Source: a virus. Taken from it: a stretch of DNA of 43,793 nt. This document shows positions 1 to 4,226 of the stretch, one piece after another; the first letter of the stretch is position 1, and every line of letters starts with the position of its first letter. The stretch covers positions 1 through 43,793 of IMG/VR virus record IMGVR_UViG_3300021479_000034. One strand, 5' to 3'. Position numbers and translations under genes: made by a program. The notes under the pieces were generated by a model. It saw nothing but the letters and a program-made list of their open reading frames with translations. It did no database searches and was not told where the DNA came from.

Positions 1-198
1 GCCATGGCTTCGTTGTAAGCCTTGTTCGCGGGCGCCATGACTTCGTTGTAAGCCTTGTTCGCGGGCGCCATGACTTCGTTGTAAGCCTTGTTCGCGGGCA
101 CCATGACTTCTTTGTAAGCCTTGTTCGCGGGCGCCATGACTTCTTTGTAAGCCTTGTTCGCGGGCGCCATGACTTCTTTGTAAGCCTTGTTCGCGGTA
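1..198. repeat. 33-bp tandem repeat array, left end (6 copies)
   Basis: Six head-to-tail 33-bp units (1-33, 34-66, 67-99, 100-132, 133-165, 166-198) differ at only a few positions, chiefly g/a at unit base 7 and g/t at unit base 12. Because 33 is a multiple of three the array stays in frame and encodes 11-residue units on the minus strand. It is the same array as the one at 43575-43793. Its near-identity across copies explains why the assembly broke here. Confidence 0.95.
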
Positions 199-446
199 GG
201 AGAAAGCAGCTCTCTTGCTGCCCAATTTAGATTAAATCTGGCCCCGTATTTCAGGCACACGGTTTTGGTGACGCTGACCCGTTCGCCGAAAAGCTTTTTG
301 AACAGTGCGATCTGATCGGGGCAAGCTCCGTGTTCCTTGAGCTGTTTAAGAGTGATGATCATGATCGTCTTGCGCTTGACGATCTTGGCGCCGGTCGTCT
401 TGATGGTTTGTGCGTCGAATTGGGATGATAGATTCGTACGAGGCAT
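1..446 (-). CDS. Hendecad-repeat phage protein, N-terminal part (runs off window)
   Basis: Reads from ATG at 446 (AAGGAAA-type ribosome site just upstream) to base 1 without a stop. About 95 residues of non-repetitive sequence come first, including a stretch near residues 33-60 (KQLKEHGACPDQIALFKKLF) and a second block ending NWAARELL. Then 11-residue units of the type APANKAYNEAM follow. The frame continues in phase at the other end of the window (43541-43793). Merging the 87-base overlap of the two ends gives a protein of about 203 residues with about ten repeats. Phage proteins with a GAC..Q...F domain followed by AYNEA-like repeats are a recurrent type, to my knowledge of unknown function. 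The repeat should form an 11-residue (hendecad) helix. It heads the run of minus-strand genes across the junction. Confidence 0.8.
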   Translation of the reverse strand, partial: MPRTNLSSQFDAQTIKTTGAKIVKRKTIMIITLKQLKEHGACPDQIALFKKLFGERVSVTKTVCLKYGARFNLNWAARELLSPTANKAYKEVMAPANKAYKEVMAPANKAYKEVMVPANKAYNEVMAPANKAYNEVMAPANKAYNEAM

Positions 447-491
447 GTAGTTTCCTTTCGCCAGTTTAGGGACTATTCCCTGACGCCTTAA

Positions 492-525
492 GCCCGGTAA
501 GACCGATTTTTGCGGTCTGCCGGGC
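492..525. other. Strong hairpin in intergenic gap 447-589
   Basis: The gap between the minus-strand genes at 590-985 and 1-446 contains a long inverted repeat: GCCCGG then AGACCG on one arm, CGGTCT then CCGGGC on the other, with a loop of about 7 bases. No run of T follows on either strand, so it is not a classical terminator. It could be a transcript-stabilising or processing structure between the two genes. Nothing else is apparent in the gap apart from the ribosome site of the downstream gene. Confidence 0.55.
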
Positions 526-589
526 GAAAGCGAGCCAATAGGAAGGCCCGTGGTGCGTTAAAAAGAAGTGGGCGCTGGGTAAGTGACCC

Positions 590-985
590 TCATTTTTGGG
601 ATGTTCGCCAGTCGTCGGCGTACGGTCGCAATTTTGGGATGTTCGCCAGCCGTCGGCGCGCGGTCGCAATTGCTTCGCGGACCATTTGCGGGAAATAAGC
701 ACCGTAGTTGCACCCGTCGCGGCGCGACTTGGCTGCTATCCCGTAGTGCTCAGTGAAAAAGTCGTTGGGGTCCGCGTATACGCAACCGCCAAGATAGTCC
801 GCGCCAAGCTCGCAGCCTTTGTATTTCACAAGTACTGTAGTTTGAAATGCTGTGTACTCGCCGTTTGCAAGTTTCTCTTTCGCTTCGCCGTCATCATCCC
901 ATGACAAATCCATGTCTTCGTCCGGTTCGATGTATGCGCGAACAACGAAGTTTTTTGTTCTGAATGTGTACATGATCTCTTTCAT
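590..985 (-). CDS. Small acidic phage protein, unknown function
   Basis: A 131-residue protein. I chose ATG at 985 because TTGAGG lies about 8 bases upstream; an in-frame ATG at 1021 has no such site. It starts MKEIMYTFRTKNFVVRAYIE and has an acidic tract with DLSWDDDGEA, then DYLGGCVYAD..DFF and a C-terminal MVREAIATARR helix. Proteins of this pattern are common in phages of Proteobacteria, but I know of no assigned function. The C-terminus is altered by a 38-bp tandem duplication (594-669). Since 38 is not a multiple of three, the second copy is read in another frame, ending DDWRTSQK. Confidence 0.75.
   Translation of the reverse strand: MKEIMYTFRTKNFVVRAYIEPDEDMDLSWDDDGEAKEKLANGEYTAFQTTVLVKYKGCELGADYLGGCVYADPNDFFTEHYGIAAKSRRDGCNYGAYFPQMVREAIATARRRLANIPKLRPYADDWRTSQK
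594..669. repeat. 38-bp tandem duplication
   Basis: Two adjacent 38-bp units (594-631 and 632-669) differ at three positions. They lie at the 3' end of the minus-strand gene 590-985. The non-multiple-of-three length shifts the frame between copies and so rewrites the last dozen or so residues. Confidence 0.9.
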
Positions 986-1032
986 AATATCCTCAATTGT
1001 TATGGTTGCGATGGTTGTCAAGATAGCAGGTT

Positions 1033-1042
1033 TTTATATAAA
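1033..1042. promoter_or_regulatory. TTTATATAAA element, copy 1
   Basis: A perfect palindrome TTTATATAAA lies in the 120-base gap between the XRE gene and the minus-strand gene starting at 985. Near-copies occur at 2361-2370, 2484-2493, 9631-9640 and 20194-20203, always outside genes. The element is AT-rich in a GC-rich genome and lies about 50 bases before a start codon, so a promoter or regulator-binding role is plausible. No function is shown directly. Confidence 0.4.
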
Positions 1043-1105
1043 CCCGTAATCACGAATTGTTACGTGCGAAGCTGAAACGGGCATTGAGCCGTTCCAGGCG
1101 CTAAG

Positions 1106-1819
1106 TTATCGCCCCAAGTCCTCTTCCCGCACCACCATGCGGAGCCAGTTCGCATCCCAATAGAAACCGTCCGGAAGCGGTTTAGCGACGATTGCATGCG
1201 CTCCAGGGGGCAGGGGGCGGGGAAAGGCGATGGCCGAATTAAACCCTTCCATGGGTTCCGTAGCCTCGCTGAAGACGATTGTGGGCCATGGTTTGCCGAA
1301 ACCTGCAGCTTCGAACCTGACGCCTTCGGGCGACGTCCAGGCCGCAGGCACGTGGTCGGCACGGTAATAGTCCTGCATTGCCCTGACGCCCGGATGCTTC
1401 ACACCGTCCTCAAAGTCCCGCAGCGCCTTTGCGTACCAGTGGCTTTGCAACAGGTCCGGATGCGCGGCGCGAGCCGCGGTGCTGTTGGCATTGAACCAGC
1501 AACAGCCGTCGAAACCAAGCAGGCCCCGCCGCGCCAGACTGTTGGGGTGCAAGGGCGAGGGAATGTAGCCGGCGACGTCGCGCCTGAAAGTGAAGAGATG
1601 CGGGAACGCCGCAGGCGTGATCTTGCTTGTCTGGTCTTCCTGGAGCTTTGCAGCAATCGGCGCCAGCTTCTCCAGCTGCACCATGAGATCGTCAGGGATT
1701 GCAAATGTCCCCTGCTCCCAGTTGATGATCGTCTGCCGGGAGCGGCTTAACAGCTTCCCAAGGTCGGCTTGCGTGAGACAGCGCCCTTTGCGCCAAGCTA
1801 TCAGTTCTTCTCTTGTCAT
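1106..1819 (-). CDS. XRE-type helix-turn-helix regulator with unknown C-terminal domain
   Basis: A 237-residue protein; ATG at 1819 is preceded by AAAGGAC at 8 bases. Residues 1-55 form a typical HTH_XRE fold (GRCLTQADLGKLLSRSRQTI, then INWEQG). The remaining roughly 180 residues are not a recognised LexA-type peptidase: there is no Ser-Lys pair in the usual context. That part is rich in Trp, Phe and Pro, and I cannot assign it. The upstream region carries iterated GCTTTAC boxes beginning only 35 bases from the start codon. The likely role is an auto-regulated switch protein acting on the divergent control region. That is inference from position. Confidence 0.85.
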   Translation of the reverse strand: MTREELIAWRKGRCLTQADLGKLLSRSRQTIINWEQGTFAIPDDLMVQLEKLAPIAAKLQEDQTSKITPAAFPHLFTFRRDVAGYIPSPLHPNSLARRGLLGFDGCCWFNANSTAARAAHPDLLQSHWYAKALRDFEDGVKHPGVRAMQDYYRADHVPAAWTSPEGVRFEAAGFGKPWPTIVFSEATEPMEGFNSAIAFPRPLPPGAHAIVAKPLPDGFYWDANWLRMVVREEDLGR

Positions 1820-1853
1820 TGGATTGTCCTTTTGAGTTGTGAAGTTACCTTCC

Positions 1854-1935
1854 GTAAAGCGCTGGCTTTACAATGTCAAGCAAATCGCTTTACAATGTCA
1901 AGCAAATCGCTTTACAATGTCAAGTTTTTCCTTTA
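1854..1935. promoter_or_regulatory. Iterated GCTTTAC operator/iteron array
   Basis: An inverted pair GTAAAGC (1854-1860) and GCTTTAC (1865-1871) with a 4-base spacer is followed by 22-bp direct repeats starting at 1865, 1887 and 1909 (unit GCTTTACAATGTCAAGCAAATC in meaning; the third copy is partial). A further TTTAC lies at 1931-1935. Period 22 is about two helical turns, so protein subunits would line up on one face. The array lies immediately upstream of the XRE gene. It may be its operator or a replication iteron set. Confidence 0.7.
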
Positions 1936-1979
1936 CATCGCAAGCCTGACGAGAGGTATCATAATGGGGCATTTTTTGG

Positions 1980-2017
1980 TGCTACACTTCACACATCTGA
2001 AATGCTACACTCCACAC
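1980..2017. promoter_or_regulatory. Direct repeat pair TGCTACACTYCACAC
   Basis: Two 15-base copies (1980-1994 and 2003-2017) differ at one base and are 23 bases apart, start to start. The spacing is again two helical turns but the sequence differs from the GCTTTAC boxes. This suggests a binding site for a second regulator, perhaps the XRE protein encoded at 43323-43544. Confidence 0.5.
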
Positions 2018-2088
2018 TAGAACGAAAAACACCAACGATATCACAAACTAGTAACTATTTCGCGTTTTGAGAGAATAAGCCTTAGGGA

Positions 2089-2120
2089 GCTTTACACCAA
2101 GTAAAGCTGCTTTACTTTAC
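2089..2120. promoter_or_regulatory. Second GCTTTAC palindrome cluster
   Basis: GCTTTAC (2089-2095), five bases, then GTAAAGC (2101-2107) form an inverted repeat. Another GCTTTAC (2109-2115) and TTTAC (2116-2120) follow directly. The box is the one iterated at 1854-1935, so one protein probably binds both clusters about 200 bp apart. The pair could allow looping or control of divergent promoters. Confidence 0.65.
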
Positions 2121-2260
2121 ATCGCGTCACGGGATATTAATATATTGTTTTACTATATTAATGGAATATTAAGATTGTGAAAACAATAAAAGAATGGAGT
2201 TACAATGGCTTCGAACTATGTTTTAGAACTTAACGACAATTGATGTGTTACGAATATTAA
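2121..2260. other. AT-rich tract, candidate unwinding element or promoter zone
   Basis: This stretch is strikingly AT-rich against a GC-rich genome, with short inverted TATTAATATA / TATATTAATG segments around 2136-2165. It lies directly beside the GCTTTAC cluster. Iterons next to an AT-rich tract resemble a replication origin layout, but strong promoters would look similar. A 12-codon ORF (ATG 2205, GGAG upstream, stop 2241-2243) and a 9-codon ORF (ATG 2325, GGAG upstream, stop 2352-2354) have ribosome sites and could be leader peptides. I see no longer gene in 1820-2581. Confidence 0.4.
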
Positions 2261-2342
2261 ATATAATAACACCCATCACATCGCTTGTAACCCCTTGATA
2301 TTGCAGGCGGAGTATTGGAGTACCATGCCTAACTTCACATGG

Positions 2343-2493
2343 TTTTTTGTATAAATATCGCTTATATAAACTCGGGAGAGCCGAGGGCCGGGACGCGCGA
2401 AGTCGTTTTTTATCCCTCAAAACTAATGCCGCGCCAAAAGCGCCACGGGTCCAATACCCTACTTCACAACCCTAACACCGATTTTTATATACA
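2343..2493. promoter_or_regulatory. Cluster of TATATAAA-type elements, copies 2 and 3
   Basis: CTTATATAAA (2361-2370) is preceded by a T-rich GTATAAATA at 2349-2357, and TTTATATACA lies at 2484-2493. These resemble the TTTATATAAA elements at 1033, 9631 and 20194. A short hairpin CTCGG/CCGAG (2371-2375 and 2381-2385) follows the first. The cluster lies upstream of the plus-strand late genes, which begin at 2855, and probably includes their promoter. Confidence 0.4.
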
Positions 2494-2504
2494 TCCCTCG
2501 CAGC

Positions 2505-2538
2505 AAAACGCCCGCAGGGAGGGGGATCTCTGCAGGCG
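2505..2538 (-). terminator. Rho-independent terminator of the 2582-2779 gene
   Basis: Read on the minus strand, CGCCTGCAG (from 2538) pairs with CTGCGGGCG (to 2509) across a pyrimidine-rich loop, and is followed at once by TTTT (2508-2505). It lies 44 bases after the stop codon of the minus-strand gene 2582-2779. This supports that gene being a separate transcript. Confidence 0.65.
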
Positions 2539-2581
2539 TCTCGCGCTCTCAACCCGCCGATCAGTGAGGAGTGATCAGCAA

Positions 2582-2779
2582 TCACACCTTAGCGGTTTCG
2601 GCGCGTTCTGGCAACACCCCTATGTGGATGACATCGCCGCCGGCCGAGAACCGTACCTGGCGGGTGATGCCGTCTTCGGTGATCTCGATAACCGGCCGAG
2701 CCCAATGGTTCCCCGACAATCTGAATTCGACGCGCGTATTTCCTATGAGCACCGTCTGAGGCTTGACGCACCAGAGCAT
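2582..2779 (-). CDS. Small protein of unknown function, single-gene transcript
   Basis: A 65-residue protein from ATG at 2779, with GGAGG 5 bases upstream. It starts MLWCVKPQTVLIGNTRVEF and continues with beta-type segments (VIEITEDGITRQVRF, VIHIGV). The compact all-beta pattern faintly recalls CsrA-sized regulators, but the characteristic residues are absent and I do not assign it. It is transcribed away from the late operon and has its own terminator at 2505-2538. An isolated gene in a control region, divergent from the structural genes, is the usual place for a regulator; that is inference only. Confidence 0.6.
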   Translation of the reverse strand: MLWCVKPQTVLIGNTRVEFRLSGNHWARPVIEITEDGITRQVRFSAGGDVIHIGVLPERAETAKV

Positions 2780-2854
2780 GGAGCCCTCCAGACCTTGACT
2801 TGACAACCTTCGCGAGGCGTGTCTTGATTGCCACAAGGGAAGGGAGCCGTCAAC

Positions 2855-3070
2855 ATGCCGCGCATGGTCGCCAACCTCAACTCGACTGCGCTGGTTCGTG
2901 CCGAGTTCGAGCAGGACGAGACCAGTGCCGATCGCGGGCGGCTTGACATCGAGTTCACCTCTGGACAGTCTTATAGCTTCGAGAACGTGCCGCAGCGTGT
3001 GTTCGAGGAGTTGCGTGACGCACGCTCTCCGGGCACCTACTATCACCAGCACATCCGCGATAGGTATTGA
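2855..3070 (+). CDS. KTSC domain protein
   Basis: A 71-residue protein from ATG at 2855 (AGGGAG 8 bases upstream; an in-frame ATG at 2828 lacks a site). It shows the KTSC pattern: a first strand with LVRAEFE, then LDIEFTSGQSYSFENVPQ, VFEELRDA, and the closing GTYYHQHIRDRY. The KTSC domain is named for its likeness to a lysyl-tRNA synthetase C-terminal segment and is frequent in phages and alphaproteobacteria. Its biochemical role is unknown to me. This is the first gene of the plus-strand late operon. Confidence 0.8.
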   Translation: MPRMVANLNSTALVRAEFEQDETSADRGRLDIEFTSGQSYSFENVPQRVFEELRDARSPGTYYHQHIRDRY

Positions 3071-3074
3071 CCCC

Positions 3075-3380
3075 ATGTCGGATCAAACCCCCCAGCCATA
3101 CGCATGGACGACCAAGGGACCGGCCTTGATCGCGGGTCTAGTTCTGATCGCCGGCGGCTTCCTGTTCATGCACGGCAGGTGGAGATGGAGCATTCCGCTG
3201 GGGCTGGCGGCGGGCATCGTCGGCGTCATGCTGGTTTTGTACTCGACTAGAGTGCAAGGCTGGTGTGCCCCGGCAAACGCTGCCGCGTTCGGCAAGGAGT
3301 GGGGACCGAGCTTCTGGCACGGGCCATCCGCGTGGGACTGCTGGCACCTGGTGAACCCGCTTACGCCAAAGGGGCGGTAA
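3075..3380 (+). CDS. Small membrane protein with two transmembrane segments
   Basis: A 101-residue protein from ATG at 3075, four bases after the KTSC stop. Hydrophobic segments lie at about residues 15-32 (PALIAGLVLIAGGFLF) and 39-57 (IPLGLAAGIVGVMLVLY), separated by HGRWRWS. The C-terminal part is polar with two Trp-rich patches and Cys residues. I do not recognise the family. A holin-like role is possible for any small two-helix phage protein, but it is far from the endolysin gene and better candidates exist. Confidence 0.65.
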   Translation: MSDQTPQPYAWTTKGPALIAGLVLIAGGFLFMHGRWRWSIPLGLAAGIVGVMLVLYSTRVQGWCAPANAAAFGKEWGPSFWHGPSAWDCWHLVNPLTPKGR

Positions 3381-3381
3381 C

Positions 3382-3534
3382 ATGCGCGACGCCGACAGCT
3401 GGTACATCTTCGTTCCCGATCCACTTCAACCCGACAAATGGGAGGTACGCTACTATGAGCAAGAAGGGCAAGCCAAAGGGTGCGATCCGCGGCGACATGG
3501 CCAGGCAGCCGATGAAGCGGTCGGGAAATCTTAA
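3382..3534 (+). CDS. 50-residue protein of unknown function
   Basis: ATG at 3382 lies just after GGGGCGG and the preceding stop. The protein starts MRDADSWYIFVPDPLQPDKW, continues EVRYYEQEG and then becomes arginine- and alanine-rich. The N-terminal half looks like true coding sequence. The C-terminal half overlaps the next gene (3455-3610) by 80 bases in another frame. Either both are translated or one is spurious in the overlap. No family recognised. Confidence 0.5.
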   Translation: MRDADSWYIFVPDPLQPDKWEVRYYEQEGQAKGCDPRRHGQAADEAVGKS

Positions 3535-3610
3535 GAACGTGCCCGCCAAGATGGGGCGGCAGAACAGGCAGCCACGCCCCGCGAGGACGTCAGGCGCGAG
3601 GGGGCGATGA
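3455..3610 (+). CDS. Basic 51-residue protein of unknown function
   Basis: ATG at 3455 with a good GGAGG 9 bases upstream. The protein is strongly basic (MSKKGKPKGAIRG..., ending RTSGARGR) with a central KRSGNLKNVPAKMG. The stop overlaps the next start as ATGA (3607-3610), which suggests translational coupling. A nucleic-acid or scaffold-binding role could be guessed from the charge but is not supported by a family match. Confidence 0.6.
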   Translation: MSKKGKPKGAIRGDMARQPMKRSGNLKNVPAKMGRQNRQPRPARTSGARGR

Positions 3611-3873
3611 GCTTGCTGGATATCGCGCTCAAGCTGGCGGGGATGCCGCAGGCCACGATCGACGAGCTTGACAGGAGCATGCCGGGATTGGCACGGCTGG
3701 CGGTCGTGGCGCGCAACGCCGAGCCGCTGCTGACGCAGGCCAAGCCGCACCTCGACGCGCTGCTGCCGATCGCGGCAAAGCTTTGGCCCCAGCTGCAGGC
3801 GGCGTGGCCGGACATCGTGGCGGTAACGCCGACGATCGAGCAGCTGATCGAGTTTGCGAAGTCGAGGGAGTAG
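3607..3873 (+). CDS. Helical 88-residue protein of unknown function
   Basis: Starts in the ATGA overlap at 3607. The sequence is hydrophobic-helical throughout (MSLLDIALKLAGMP, LARLAVVARNAEPLLTQA, LDALLPIAAKLWPQLQAAWP) with a short charged tail. It lacks a clear membrane anchor: the helices look amphipathic. Its place before the terminase suggests a small head or packaging accessory, but I recognise no family. Confidence 0.65.
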   Translation: MSLLDIALKLAGMPQATIDELDRSMPGLARLAVVARNAEPLLTQAKPHLDALLPIAAKLWPQLQAAWPDIVAVTPTIEQLIEFAKSRE

Positions 3874-3876
3874 GGC

Positions 3877-4017
3877 ATGCCGCGCAAGTACGAGGCGATC
3901 CGCGACAAGCTGAAGGCGCAAGGCAAGTCGGACAAGGTCGCAAAGAAGTCCGCGGCGCGCATCTTCAATTCACAGCGCAAGCGGGGACAAAAGCCCGTGA
4001 CGCGAGGCAGCAAATGA
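3877..4017 (+). CDS. Basic 46-residue protein of unknown function
   Basis: ATG at 3877 follows GAGGGAGTAGGGC, which contains both the ribosome site and the preceding stop. The peptide is rich in Lys and Arg (MPRKYEAIRDKLKAQGKS, KVAKKSAARIFNSQRKRG). The pattern with a KSA.RIFN.QR core is often seen in short phage-head-region peptides. It overlaps the next gene by ATGA at 4014-4017. Function unknown. Confidence 0.65.
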   Translation: MPRKYEAIRDKLKAQGKSDKVAKKSAARIFNSQRKRGQKPVTRGSK

Positions 4018-4226
4018 GCGTCATCACCCTTGAGGACGTGGTGCGCGATGCCATCGACGACGGCTTCAAGCAGGTGGTGGCGCAACTGACGAAAAATCGC
4101 ATCGATGGCACCATGAGCGAGCAGAAGTTTTCCGGCGTCGTATTCGACGCACTGAAGCAGCGCAGAAGCGCAATCGACGCCGTGAACAAGCTGTTGGGCA
4201 TCAATGTCGATCAAGCCGGAAAGTGA
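4014..4226 (+). CDS. 70-residue protein upstream of terminase, possible small terminase
   Basis: Starts at 4014 within the ATGA overlap and ends 23 bases inside the large terminase gene. The protein is helical and charged: MSVITLEDVVRDAIDDGFKQ, LTKNRIDGTMSEQKFS, RRSAIDAVNKLLGI. Small terminase subunits usually lie directly upstream of the large subunit and are helical, so that is a candidate role. At 70 residues it is short for the family and has no obvious helix-turn-helix, so the assignment stays open. Confidence 0.55.
   Translation: MSVITLEDVVRDAIDDGFKQVVAQLTKNRIDGTMSEQKFSGVVFDALKQRRSAIDAVNKLLGINVDQAGK

Noticed and set aside
510-702. Overlapping ORFs on both strands around 466-904
   Set aside because: They are shadows of the tandem repeat and of the minus-strand gene 590-985; none has a convincing ribosome site or protein-like sequence.
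1854-1935. CRISPR array
   Set aside because: The 22-bp repeats are contiguous without unique spacers, so this is an operator or iteron array.
1769-2070. Plus-strand ORFs across the control region
   Set aside because: They consist of translated operator repeats and stop at unrelated places, with no ribosome site; the DNA structure explains them.
2223-2420. 65-codon minus-strand ORF in the AT-rich control region
   Set aside because: Composition is unlike the other genes, no ribosome site was seen and it overlaps promoter-like elements; not supported as a gene.
2582-2779. CsrA homolog
   Set aside because: Size and beta pattern are similar but the conserved CsrA N-terminal and RNA-binding residues are not present.
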